From positions 595,501-659,500 of the forward strand of contig JAUIRK010000916.1 of the NCBI GenBank assembly GCA_030549495.1: 64,000 bases of DNA, in the 5' to 3' direction. The notes beneath the pieces are model-generated. The model was not told the DNA's origin, ran no database searches, and was given only the letters and a program-made list of their open reading frames with translations. Of the stretch, positions 21,870-33,300 are shown in pieces. Positions within the stretch are counted from its first letter, which is position 1, and each line of letters starts with the position of its first letter. The DNA is from Nectonema munidae. Lineage: Eukaryota; Nematomorpha; Nectonematoida; Nectonematidae. The translations under genes and the position numbers were made by a program.

Positions 21870-23010
21870 CTACTTTTTAGAAAATGTCAATCAAAATTTT
21901 GATTGATCAAAAATATATCTAATAAAATATACCTTCAAATTTTACATAAAATATATGTTTTTATACTAAATCGGTCATGCTGTTTTCATTTCTGGACTCA
22001 TTTTTTACGTTTAGGATTTGAAAATACCTATAAGTGTTAATTAAATTTGCGGTTTACTTCTAAAAATTGTCTCCAAATATATTCATTTAAATTTTACAAT
22101 GAAATATATGTTTTTATACCAAATCAACCATGCTGTTTTCATTTCTGAACTCATTTTTTCACATTTAGAGGTTTTAAAATATCTATCAATGTCAATCAAA
22201 TTTGCGGTTTACTTCTAAAAGCTATCTCCAAAAATATTCTTTGAATTTTACATGAAATATATGTTTTTATACCAAATCAATCATGCTGTTTTCATTTTTG
22301 AACTCATTTTTTACATTTAGGATGTGAAAACACTTATAAGTGTTAATCAAATTTGCGGTTTACTTCTAAAAATTGTCTTCAAAAACATTCATTCAAATTT
22401 TACAATTAAATATATGTTTTTATACCAAATCAACCATGCTAGTTTCATTTATGGACTCAATTTTTGCAGTTTGAATTTGAAAATACATATAAGTATCAAT
22501 TAAATTTGCGTTTAGTTCTAAAATTAGTTTTTATAGCAAATAGATCATGATGATTTATTTCTGAACACAGTTTTCGCATTTAGAGATTTTACTGCTAGTG
22601 TCAATCAAATTTGCGGTTTATGTCTGAAAACTATATCCCAAAATATTCTCTCTAATTTTACATGAAATATATGTTTTTATACCAATTCGACCATGATAAT
22701 TTTTATTTCTGAAATCATTTTTTGCATTTAGAGGTTTTAAATGTCTGGAAGTTATAATCAAATGTTCGATTTACGTCTAATGTCTACAGAAATATTTTTG
22801 AAATTTAAATAAAATATCTGTTTTTATGCCAAATGGAAGATGCTGGTTTCATTTTTGGACTCAGGTTTGGCATTTATGGTTTTAAAATATATGAAAGCTT
22901 CAATCAGATTTGTGGTTTACTTCTAGATACTGTCTTCAAAAAAATAAAATATCTGTTTTATACCAAATCGACTATGCTTATTTTATTTCTGTACTGGATT
23001 TTGGATAATA
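21870..23010. repeat. Satellite-like tandem array, ~153-bp unit, eight decaying copies
   Basis: The phrase ATATATGTTTTTATACCAAA recurs with its G at 21957, 22110, 22263, 22416, 22528, 22673, 22820 and 22955. The first three spacings are exactly 153, then 112, 145, 147 and 135. Each unit also contains CATGCTGTTTTCATTTCTG, an ACTCATTTTTT run, and CAAATTTGCGGTTTACTTC. The later units are shortened and diverged. Small open frames inside it are not genes. Confidence 0.9.
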
Positions 23011-23510
23011 CGGTTAAAAAATATCTCGAAGTGGCAATTGAAGCAAAAAACACAATTTTTATGATGATAAAAGCGCAAGATTTAGTTATCTAACGTACTT
23101 GATAAGCGTAGTTCTTATCCAGTTTCTTAGTTAACTTAAAAGGAAAGCTGAATTCGAATTAAGTCTTATAAAGGATTTTGAGTATCTTTTACCAAATACG
23201 TACATTTCGATTTATGGAAGCATTTAAAATATAGATGGCGTTAAATCAAAATTTTTAAAAGTAGAGAAAGTTTGTAAATATAAGTTTTCTAATGAATTTA
23301 GATTCTCTATATCACATGAAAATTAATATAAAGTCAAGTTGAATTTTATTTAATAATAACAAAACAATCTAGTTCATTGTTTACAATTTTTCGAATTCAC
23401 TTTACTCAATTTTTATTTATTTGGAGTAAGTGCAGAAAGACATGTTATGAATATATTTATTGATATTGAGAATGAAATAGAAGATACAACTTTAAAGAAT
23501 AAAGCTAAAT

Positions 23511-24137
23511 CAAATCCTTATGCAATTATCCTGTAACCTAACACACCTTAAGTAATTATCTTGTAGCCTCTCACCCTCATTAATGCAAAGACAATTAGAG
23601 AATATATATATACACAATCACTACTTCTCAATAAACTGTCTTTTCTTTATATATAATCATGGTAGCAGAGAGCGGTTTCTCCTAATAAAGTGTTAGTCTT
23701 CTTCCAATGTCTTCAAGCTGAAAAGCACTACCAACTCTTAAAGAACCTTATGATCAGTGGAAAAACAACTAAAGATCTGGCAAAACCTAACAGATTTGGA
23801 TAAGAAAAAGCAAGGCAATGCTCTTCTTTTATCACTTCCCGATCCCTCAGCATCCCGAGATGCAGCACTTGAATTGGATATTGATATTATTATCAACAGT
23901 GAAAGTGTGAAATTGGTCTCACGCATCTTCACTAATGCAATCGTGTGATCTGACACCTTATGCAATTATCCTGTAGCCTAACACACCTTAAGTAATTATT
24001 ATCTTGTAGCCTTGCACCCTCTAATGCAAGGACAATCACCGCGTATCCTAAAGACAATTTGAGAATATATATATACGCAAACACAAGAATAAGAATCACT
24101 ACTTCTCAATAAACTGCCTTTACTTTATATATAGTCA
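23511..24137 (+). mobile_element. Copia-like LTR retrotransposon, internally deleted
   Basis: Two direct repeats, 23511-23659 and about 23951-24137, share CCTTATGCAATTATCCTGTA, ACACACCTTAAGTAATTAT, CACTACTTCTCAATAAACTG and an end TTTATATATA(A/G)TCA. Right after the first repeat is TGGTAGCAGAGAGC, like the initiator-tRNA-derived primer site of Copia elements. The ~290-bp interior encodes a gag start: LKEPYDQWKKQLKIW, LTDLDKKKQGNALLLSL and ALELDIDIIINSE. Only gag remains. Protease, integrase and RT are absent. The second LTR has an extra ~30 bp. Confidence 0.8.
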
Positions 24138-24599
24138 ATTTAAAGAAAAATTTGAAATAAAAAAAACAGATATTGATTCTTGTTTATACAAAAAAAATAA
24201 CTTTTTTAGAAAAATCTGTAAATAAAAATTGAGCACTGCTTTATTTTTAATAATCAAATAATTTAAGTCCCTCAAATGGATGATATAGTGAGGTTTTACT
24301 GAATTTGAAAACTAGACATGTATTAGCCGAAAATGTTATCAAAAGATTGCAGCTATCGATTTGAAAGTCATGAAATTTGAAGGGATATAATTGAGTCAAT
24401 TTTATAGAATATAAATTTTAGTTGAGGGGATAAAATTGTCCCCGTCATTCAATAATAATCAAAAGAATTAAAGGCATATACCGTGAGTGATGTTTTCAAC
24501 TTTTTTTTCTACTTTTAAACAGTGGCGGTACAAGCTCGCTTGCAAAATTTTTTAAAAAGGTAAAAAGTGGCTGGAATAACAATCGACGTTGCACCATCA
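24138..24599. other. AT-rich stretch with a possible transposon end
   Basis: No gene. CAGTGGCGGTACAAGCTCGC at about 24523 looks like a hAT-type terminus and may belong to the transposase remnant that follows. Confidence 0.35.
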
Positions 24600-25620
24600 A
24601 TGACGGAAGAAAAATGGACTCGTGGTACTTGTTCAAAGATAATAATTAGAAGAGGATGTAAAGAAGGCCATTGCTCTGCATTGCATTATTCATCAACAGA
24701 CCCTTTGCAACAAGTGTTTGAAGTTTGACAATGTAATGTCTATTGTTGTAAATATCAACCATATCAGATCTAGAGGTTTAAAGCACCGACAATTTTGCAC
24801 TTATTTGAAAGAAATAGTATCAGAATATAAGGATGTACTCTAATTTACTGAGGTACGTGGGCTCAGTCGAGGAACCACTCAGAAGAGATTTTTTGAGTTG
24901 AGAGCCGAAGTAAAAGCCTTCATGGAGAATGATGGAAAGCTGTTTCTGTGCTGAATGATCCAAAATGGCTCATGGACTTAGCTTTCTTGTTGACATTACT
25001 CTGGAATGAATGAATTAAACAAAACGTTACAAGGCCAAGGACAACTTGTCAGTTCTGCCTATGGCAATGTAAGAGCATTTTCTACAAAACTTGTGTTATG
25101 GAAAACCCAACTCTCTGAGAAAAACATTCATTTGCCAGCATGCAAAGCACTCATGGATACAGGCATGACATTCAGTGGTGAGAAGTATGTTGATGCCATT
25201 GTGAATCTTCAGGAAGAATTTGATCACAGGTTTGGCGACTTTAAAACACTCAAAATCACTTTTCAATTTTTTTCTGATCCTTTTAATGTGTAAGACGCTC
25301 TCCCTGATCTTCAAATGGAGCTTATAGACCTGCAGTGCAATTCTGAGCTCAACACCAAGTTCAGGGAAGTGAACGGGAAAGCAGACATCCTAGGACAATT
25401 TTTGAGAGAATTGCCTCCTACCTTCCCTGAGCTTTCAAAGATATTTAAGCGGAACATGTGCCTTTTTAGCATCACATATGTGTGAAAAACTCTTCTCGAC
25501 CTTAAACTTCACCAAGTCAAATTATAGGTCTACACTGACTGATGAGCATCTCCAACCTCAATTGAGGGCCTCATTTGCTTCCTCTCTCAAGCCAGATTTA
25601 TGTATGTAAAATGTTATTAA
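24600..25620 (+). pseudogene. hAT transposase remnant, GTF2IRD2-like
   Basis: Broken + frames carry, in order, ALHCIIHQQTLCNKCLKFDN, VMSIVVNINHIRSRGLKHRQ, EVRGLSRGTTQKRFFELR, LNDPKWLMDLAFLLDIT and then the open frame 25006-25293 (LNELNKTLQGQGQL, KLVLWKTQLSEKNIH, LQEEFDHRFGDF). A tail like LIDLQCNSELNTKF and MCEKLFSTLNFTKSNYRS (hATC) runs to about 25600. This is the order of the hAT-derived half of GTF2IRD2-type proteins. The N-terminal third with the catalytic ALDESTD motif is missing, and stops and shifts are frequent. GC-rich text at 25680-25720 may be its right end. Confidence 0.85.
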
Positions 25621-25769
25621 TAAAGATTTAGAATATTGTACACTTGTGCTTTTTTTTAATAAACGAAACGAATGTGATGCGGCCCGGCCTCCCCCTGATT
25701 TTTCCTCTAGTGGCCCCCACGTAATTTGAGTCAGAAAAATGATTAAACAACACAAATTTATCTGTTTGA

Positions 25770-26320
25770 GTTGTAAAATTAAAAGATGAAATTCATAAAA
25801 TATTAGTTAAATAATTAAAAGAGGCAGGCTGAAACTTCAAAAATTGCCCAGTTTCTGAAGTTCTAGTAAAATCTAGGAGGTAAAATTTCAATCCATTTGA
25901 TTTAGAAGTCTATGCCGGCATTTTTTATTTGATCATAGCAATATGGTGAAAAGATATTTTCCAAATGGCAGGGATTGGAGGAATAAAAAAATTTTATTGA
26001 CAAAAAATAGAATGAGCCTGAGGAGCCAAGATTACTAACTAGGCTTAAACATAGAAAGAGCTTGAGGACGATGCTCACATTTTTATTAGAAAATACTTAA
26101 TGAGAAAGTATAAAAATATAGCAAAGAAAGCTTTTTATCGACAATTTTTTAAGGATGAAGTTCACAAACGACGAAGCCTTCTATAAGATGAAGATTTAGC
26201 AAGTGAAGCAACCAGTAGTAAATATTTTTCAGCACAGGCTGAGTAAAAATGCGGACAATCTGTTGGTTGTCCACAGCTATATAGATGCTAGCACTGGTTG
26301 AATCTTTATAATTGTGAATT
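25770..26320. other. No recognisable gene
   Basis: AT-rich sequence with scattered short frames. A frame near 26200-26320 (VHSYIDASTG) has no clear family match. Confidence 0.4.
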
Positions 26321-26329
26321 TTCATAATA

Positions 26330-26540
26330 CATACGACGATTTGAACCAGGGTTATGGAGTTTCCGGTTCGACTAAAAAAAGCCGCACTATTTGCTTACAA
26401 AAATCAAACTTATTTTTTCTTTAAAAATATTGTGTGGTCTAGATGTGGGCTAACAAAATGCAGACGTAAAGAAATTAGTAACGCTAATAACCATGAAGCA
26501 ACATTACTTCATAATTAAAACGAAGATTTAATTAAAAAGG
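26330..26540 (+). pseudogene. Possible FLYWCH-type zinc finger fragment
   Basis: A short reading VWSRCGLTKCRRKE...NNHEA has the W-x-C...C...H spacing seen in FLYWCH fingers, which accompany MULE transposases. It is too short and broken to be sure. Confidence 0.3.
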
Positions 26541-26895
26541 TAAATTGGATTTTTCATGAAAAATGTTTTTCATTATAATTCAAGTTTTCAATTTGGCCTT
26601 GTATATTTCTTTGGACATAGACTAAAAAAGCAGTAATAACATTTATGTTGGAAGATTTTAGATTTTTGGGATGACTAGAGTTGCAATCTTCATCATATTC
26701 TAAACTTGAAGTTTTCTGTTTAACCGCAGTACTTGTGCACTTTAGATGTTATTAGGTTAGAAAGAGATGAGGCGTGTAGTTATAAAAATTACTTTTGGCT
26801 TTTTGATACAATATATAAAATTTGTTGAAATCACCTTTAGGAAAGAGGCCACTTAGTCTTTGTGGTAGACATTTTTAGACAGGACGGTTCATAAC

Positions 26896-28357
26896 TAGAG
26901 ATGTATCGGATGTGAAATTTTTTAGATCCGCGGATGCGGATATCTCACTTGACATCCGAGAGGATGCGGATCAATAAATTTATATTAATGCGGATGCGGA
27001 CATTATACTTTTTAATATAACAAGCCTTTGTTTAACTTTATTTGTTTACAACTTGGCAAACTAAAAAATTTATTTACAATAATTAAATTTTATCATAGGT
27101 AACTTCTGAAATTGAAGATGATGTGTAGCTGTTTTTTTGTTATTTCCTCATATGGATCCAAGACGTCAACTATTTTTTCCATTAAAAGCCACTCAAAGTT
27201 GTTTATCTGCTTAACTTTAACATTTGTAGCACTATAAACACATAACGAATCTTTTACTTCGAGTAATATTTTCAACATGTAAAATGTGCTATTCCACCTA
27301 GTAGGTGTGTCATTCAAGATTGAAACTTTTGGAAAGTTTAAACGATCTTGAATTTTTTTTAATTCATCCTGTGCCATAATAGAATGATGAAAATGAGAGC
27401 CTATATCACGACTTTTTTTTAATAGGTTTTCTATTTCAACATGGGATGTTAAACCATACTTAACAACTTGTTGAATTTTATGAATAGCACAGTCTAAACT
27501 TCTCAAATTACAAAGATTTAGTGCTTTTTTAATGTTACTTCCACCATCATGCAATACACAATGAACATGTTTGTTTTCTATCTTCCAACTTTCAAGCGTT
27601 TTAAGAAATACTTGAGAAATATATTCGCCAGTATGACGTTCTTCAAGCGGATGTGCGGCTAAAACAAAATTCACTTTCTCTAAACCTTGTATTGTATGAG
27701 CTGTTATGCTCAAGAGTGAAACACTATCAGACCAAATATCTGTTGTAAAAGATATTTTAGTTTCTTTTCCTTCAAATATAATTTTTTCCACGTTTTTTTT
27801 CACAGATTCATAAATTTTATCGCAAATTTTTTTGTGTGAAATGAATTATGATTTATGAGCTGCTGCTTAGTGCTTATTATGCTGCACTATTATATCTAAC
27901 ATCATGTTATCTATGACTTGAAAAACGTGCTCTTCTGTTTGTATTGTTGCTCTTTCATTTTCTCTTTAGATTGCAATGCCGTATATGAGGAGGCATATTG
28001 CAATTTTTATTCTCTAAATTTTTTTCCTATCAATTCTACCTCTTTGCAGTGTTACATAATTAACTAGACTGTGAAGCAGTACGCTACACTAACACATTAC
28101 ACTAAATTGGATATATCGCTTGCGACTCATCTAACGCAATGACATCTCTCAAATAAATCCGAGTAACTTAATACTTTGTTATCTATAAATTTGCATCTAA
28201 TATGCTGTACTATTTGACTTAGGTAATGTAAAACAGGTATTAGAATCTTATTGCAGATGCGGATTTCAACATCAAAAGAATCCGCGGATGAGGAGCGGAT
28301 GTTTGTTTTTTTGCGGATGATCCGCTTATGAGGATGCGGATATCCGATACATCTCTA
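26896..28357 (-). mobile_element. hAT transposon, 1.46 kb, TSD TTCATAAC
   Basis: The perfect 8-bp duplication TTCATAAC lies at 26888-26895 and 28358-28365. The ends are TAGAGATGTATCGGATGTG and, reverse-complemented, TAGAGATGTATCGGATATCC. The subterminal regions repeat GCGGAT many times (for example GATCCGCGGATGCGGATAT), probable transposase-binding repeats. The transposase frame is on the minus strand. The element is shorter than full hATs, so it has lost part of the gene. Confidence 0.93.
27093..27803 (-). pseudogene. ZBED-type hAT transposase, N- and C-truncated
   Basis: An uninterrupted 236-residue frame holds ISFTTDIWSDSVSLLSITAH (first catalytic Asp in TTDIW), CVLHDGGSNIKKAL (second acidic motif), LDCAIHKIQQVV (C-x2-H block) and NDTPTRWNSTFYML (TRWNST motif). 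These are the standard blocks of ZBED/Ac-type hAT transposases. It lacks the BED finger upstream and the hATC dimerisation domain with the third catalytic acid, so it should be inactive. The lack of stops in 236 codons suggests a fairly recent loss. Confidence 0.88.
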
Positions 28358-28365
28358 TTCATAAC

Positions 28366-29087
28366 AAAAGAAATGTAATTTTGTGGAGACTCAAATTTTA
28401 TTATCGGTCCCAAATATAGGATGTCAAAACATTTTTTCAGTGAAGTGTAGTTGGCAAAGAGTGACAAAAGAACAGCAGTATTGAGTCTACATGGAGTCAC
28501 TCTAACAAATTAGTTAACAGCGAAGGATGAGATATAATAAAAACAACTTCGCCTAGCCAATTTAATGTGTTCATACCATTTAATTCTTAAATAAAAAGAG
28601 CATTATACTCAACAGAATGCACAGTATAAGGTCACGTAATTTTGCTTTCGAATGATGTTTACGGATAAAAATATTATCTCAATATGCAGTCATTCCAGGT
28701 AAGACACGACTATAGTGGTTTTGTAACAACTTAACCCGTTAACGCGCACTTTATAAAAATAAAATCGTCTGCGTTTATCAAAACTCTTTGTGCTTTAGAT
28801 TAGATATGGACTGATTATTCTGATCATATTAGTTATAACAGACTAAGGATTTTTCAAGCACTTTACGTTAAAAAATAATGATTTATAAGATTACCTTATT
28901 TTACCCATTTGATTGTGCAAATCGAATTTCTCTTTAAATAATGAGAAAATACCGTATTATGATAAATTTAATGTATTATTTTTCAATATTTTAGATTAAC
29001 AAAATAGAAAATGTTTATTAAAACTCAACAAACCAGTAGCAATATTTCACAGATACAAAATAACACTTAAACAGTATCAACTTAATA
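28366..29087. other. Intergenic, no gene seen
   Basis: AT-rich. A phrase near 28736 (TTAACCCGTTAACGCGCAC) is GC-richer but matches nothing I know. The end presumably contains the 3' UTR of the ATP synthase gene. Confidence 0.4.
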
Positions 29088-29404
29088 CTAAAATGCAAAA
29101 AGAATTAAAAATGCCATCATCAAACAAAATAAACCCATGGCTTCAGAAAGAGCAAATCCTAGAATAGCATAAGAAAACAGTTGCTGCTTCAACGAAGGAT
29201 TTCTGGCATATGCAATAACTAAGCTTCCAAAAAGTGATCCAATACCGGCACCTAAAAATATTTCCGATAATATATCACTTTAAAACATTTTTATCAAGAC
29301 CTGATCCTGCAACTCCAACTGTTGCTGCACCAGCACCAATAAACTTAGCGGCAGAATCGATATCTCGATTTGCAGTTGTTGTATGAAAAGGAGAAATAGT
29401 TGAT
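29088..29404 (-). CDS. ATP5MC: Mitochondrial ATP synthase F0 subunit c, mature-protein exons
   Basis: Two exons read on the minus strand, 29404-29301 and 29251-29088, are separated by a 49-bp GT-AG intron (29300-29252). They encode [20 protein letters not shown], then [40 protein letters not shown] and [10 protein letters not shown], to a TAG at 29088-29090. This is the two-helix proteolipid of the c-ring in the inner mitochondrial membrane. The proton-binding Glu is in ALSEAMG, the glycine-rich first helix is complete, and the polar loop is RNPSLKQQ. The phase (G|GT) is kept across the intron. Before DIDSAAKF lies the end of the presequence (FHTTTANR). The acceptor at 29405-29406 implies that one or more presequence exons lie at higher coordinates. 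No lesion is seen. Confidence 0.95.
29252..29300 (-). other. 49-bp intron of the ATP synthase c gene
   Basis: On the minus strand it starts GTCTTGATAAAAATG and ends GGAAATATTTTTAG. Removing it restores the GSGAGIGS motif exactly. It contains an in-frame stop, so it must be spliced for a working product. Confidence 0.92.
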
Positions 29405-29406
29405 CT

Positions 29407-30170
29407 AAAATTCTACGATAAAGACTATTAACTTCAGAGTTTAAATTATATAAAATTTACTATGCTTTGTGATTCATAATTATAACGGCTAAACAGAGTA
29501 GAACAGGCTCTTGAATTTTTAGACAAAACTTTGGCAACATTAGACTATTAATGATGAAAAATATTAAAAAGAAAAAGCGAAATAATAGCCTTACAATTAA
29601 AATTGGAGAAGCTGAAAGCATAGACATCACGAAAGAATATAGGAATCCAAAAAATGTTTAACAACAAATAAGGAAGTAGCAAATGTGATTGATAAAAAAT
29701 CAAAATAAAAAAATAAAAAATTACAATTAATGTATTTTTGGATATATTTTAAAAATCTCAATGAATAACATAGTTTTTGTTTTTTTTATAATATTATCTG
29801 ATGATTTATTCCTTTAAACATTTACTCCAACACTTTATTTATAGTATAGATGAAATTTATCTAATAATAATATAAGCGGTGAGGCTAAAATAAGCCGCAG
29901 AGTAAGCCGCGGATTTTTAAGGAGTAAATTAGTAAAATTCATTAGTAAAAATAAAGCAAAATTGTTATGAATGAAAATAAATAATAAGATCCCTCCTTCT
30001 TTACAAAAATCTCAAAATTGCCTCAATAGGAAATAAGTAATTTAATCAGGGGCGTAGACCTTTATGGATTATTGCATTCTATTTTTTACAGTTTTATATA
30101 AAAAATTGAAGTATCTACATGATAATAACTTAAAAAGTTGTATCATGAATTATAAAATTATATAAAAATA
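29407..30170. other. No gene seen; expected to hold intron of the ATP synthase c gene
   Basis: AT-rich. I could not find the exon for the mitochondrial targeting presequence here. The phrases GCGGTGAGGCTAAAATAAGCC and GCCGCAGAGTAAGCCGCGG (29876-29910) suggest a small repeat. Confidence 0.4.
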
Positions 30171-30179
30171 AAAGTTTGA

Positions 30180-32430
30180 TAAACAGTTGGATAGAATCTT
30201 AGACTCCAAATGTCTCCCGTCTTTTCTTGTTTCTGCCTGCAAACTCCTAAGCAAAAGCTGGAAGAGATATATTATCAAACAAAACTGATGGCTGTTACAG
30301 ACAGCTACCGCGTTGAGACTTTTCCCACTCATGGTTTCTTAGCCATGTTTTTAGTCTTCTTAAAGTAGAGAAGCTACGTTCGTATTCGTTTGATGTTACT
30401 GGGCATACAACAAGCAACTTTATGAGCATAGCTATTTGAGGAAAAACTTTGCGGACTTCTGATGTCATGTTCTTCTACCCATCTCTTGCTTGCTATAAGT
30501 TATTTGCTTTAGTTATTTGTTGAATCATGGCTAGCTGTACTTCTAGCGCATCTTTTTGTTGTTCTGGATAACCTTTAATTCGTTTTTCATCCATAATTTT
30601 ACACGTTTAGCATATCTTCAACAACTTCATTGGATGGAAAACCATGCTTTCTGTGCGTTTTTTCACCCAAAAAAACAAATAAAACTAGCTTTTAAAATAA
30701 TATATTGTTTTTTTATAACACACCCAAACAAATGAAAACAAATTTAAATATTCAAAGAATAAGTTAAATATATAATAGATAATATATATTAATAGATATA
30801 AATATATAAACTCCCCAACACCCGCTGTGAATCGTTTTAGTGTGTTTTTTTATTGGAACAGATAGCGAGTCCAAACAAAGCTCATTCGCTTTCAAAACTG
30901 CTCTTTCTTACAATTCATGAAATTTTTCGTCTGTTCCCCAAGCATATATCTGTTCAGTCGTTATTCTAACTGCTTCCGGCATACCTGTTAAAAAAGATTT
31001 TTCTTTTCAATTAATTGGTTTGATCACAATTTCTAGACTAAGTTAGGTTTGCCTTTTAAAAAGCGATCAAGAAGATAATTAGCCTTTACAACAGTGGATC
31101 TAAAATTGCCTGACGAAGCCATTTCTCTCAAACTTTGAAGAACACTTTCATAATTGTTTTAACTAACAAAATTGCACGCAACTTACAGAGTCAACTAGTT
31201 GGGCAGAAAGGACAAATTGTGAAGAGCTTCATCGGCCGCTCATTAGAAAAGCTATCCTGTTTAATAGCTTTGAAGAGACACTGAATAAGATAATTTATTT
31301 AGCCATTGAAAGATTATAAAATAATTAATAAAATGGAAATAAAAATATGTAGTAAAAAGTTTATAATTACCCTAAACTTCCCAAATCTCTTGAATAAAAC
31401 ACCCAGCTTATGAACCCATTAGATGGCATCTCGAATAACAGAGTTAACTGCATTTTACACAATCAGATTAGATACATGTGATACGCAATATTTAAACCAA
31501 GAGGGCGTTGTTCTTTAACTTTTGCTTGACATTCTTTGCATTTTCTTAACATATTGGCTGCCCTATCATACGTCTGAGCTCTTAAATTAGCATTTAACTC
31601 TGGTAAACAAGCGATACCATCAAAAATCACATTTGAATTCACTTCCCGTGATGTACATATTAGCTCATAAATTCAAACAAATTTTTCATAAACATCAATC
31701 TTTTTGTTAACATGCCGAAAGCAAACAACTTCTTGCTCCACTCCAGTAAAATCTTGCCCATCTTTTACAACTTCTGTTGTAATGGTTCTTACAATGTCAT
31801 TACTGAATATTTGTAATAAATCTTCTTGGACTTGTGGAGATGTAAAATTAATTGATCTTCTTAGATATCCTTTAGGTTCATCATTATTTTTTTGAAAGTG
31901 GTTCAATAATTGATATACGTTTCCCTCTTCCCAGTGTGCACTCAAAATGCACCATGACGCAAAATGAAACCTCAAGCATTTGAAAGTTAAGGCACTCCAA
32001 GCTATTTTAAGTTGTTGAAGTCGTTTAACATCCCTTTTGATATTTATTTTTTCTTGAGGTTTTAAAGAACTCGATGCTATTTCAGCTCTGTGACTTTCTT
32101 TAGCGATGACTTTCTAAATGATGCCTTTTTCCAATTATTAAAGCCAATTAAAAAAAAAGCTGGTTCTTTAAAGAGACATTGTTTTTTGCTTGGGCACAGT
32201 AGAAACTAAGGATCATTTTAAAGAAGGTTCGTAATGAATCCAAGGATATTTTTGATACCATTTTTCTTGAAAAAAACATTTTCTGGCTTTGAGTTTCTTT
32301 CGCCGGGAAAAGAATAAGCAGGCAGATGATTTGGACTCTTCCAGTTGTCAAAACATGCATCAACATTCAGATTAAGCTTATTTAAAGTATTCCCTTGTCC
32401 AGCAATAAATGTAATAAGTTCATCATTAAT
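30180..32430 (-). pseudogene. hAT transposase remnant, ZMYM1/TTF-type
   Basis: Minus-strand pieces from high to low coordinates: NWKSPNHLPAYSFPGERNSK and FFKKNG (about 32350-32260, TTF-like N-terminus); then HWEEGNVYQLLNHFQKNNDE, SINFTSPQVQEDLLQIFSND and VEQEVVCFRHVNKKIDVYEK (31975-31673, DUF4371 region). The hATC end follows as CPVTSNEYERSFSTLRRLKT...WLRN (about 30410-30330). The order matches ZMYM1 and 52-kDa-repressor-like hAT proteins. The frames are short and repeatedly broken. No terminal repeats or target duplication were recognised. Confidence 0.8.
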
Positions 32431-32679
32431 TTTGGATTTAGATATCTGATTCTTTTCATTTTCATTTTTTTCATGATAATTAAAGTATGAAGTAATTTTT
32501 TATGTTTTAATTTTTTATTTTAGGCTATCAAGTTGAAACTAATTTTTGTATACTTAGAGAATAAAATTAGTATCAAAGAACTATTTTAAATAATTTTTTT
32601 CAATTTTATGTTTAGATTGGTAATTATAATACTATTTTTGTAACAATAATCTAGACTCTTCACAAGAGTGTATAATCTA

Positions 32680-33300
32680 CACTTTTCACCTCACCAAGCT
32701 TTCTTATTTCTACTTTAGATCCTAAACCCACTACCCATCCTTACAAATTCACAAGTTAGCAATTGATGCAAGCATATAGTTTGAAAGTGCTTAGTTTTGC
32801 CCTACCTACCTACCTAGCTACCTACACCTGTTGCATCAAATCCATCGCTAAACTTCTAATTACGACCCGCTCCAACTTTATCTCAATTTCATTAAGAATA
32901 TTTATGAATAGCTCAAAAACCGCATACAAATCTTACTAGGCTTTTGCACTCTTCAAAGGCTCTTCTCTTTTCCCATTTTACTCAAAAACGTCTGCTATTG
33001 ATGACTCTCTTCCAATATATAGTGGTGAATGCTATGCCCTTCTACATGCTTGCGATTACATAGGCAAAAATAAGTTTTCCTTTAGACATTAAAACACACT
33101 ACACTTTTTACAGACTCACAAAACATGAGCAAAGACCTAAGACTCAAGCACAACATCCTATTCTTAACATACACCCTTGTTTCTAAACTCACCTATTTAT
33201 CAAATTACTTTGAAATAAACCTCTACTGGTGCCTCACTTAAACATTCTAGAAAATACTTATGTAGATAAGCTAGCTAAAAAAAGTACCTCCAATATAACC
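32680..33300 (+). pseudogene. LINE remnant, RNase H region
   Basis: The + frames read DDSLPIYSGECYALLHACDY with the conserved Glu of LINE RNase H, then TLHFLQTHKT and, after a shift, LKHNILFLTYTLVSKL and CLTYIGILENTYVDKLAKKS, the usual end of an RNase H domain (WVPGHVGIxGNExAD-like). It fits a Jockey/R1-type non-LTR element. The reverse transcriptase was not found upstream. A (CCTA)n microsatellite lies at about 32803-32826. Confidence 0.6.

Noticed and set aside
21870-23010. CRISPR-like regularly spaced repeats
   Set aside because: The whole 153-bp unit is repeated, with no unique spacers, and the context is eukaryotic; it is a satellite.
22833-23093. 86-codon open frame
   Set aside because: Lies within and just after the decaying satellite units; its start follows the repeat text.
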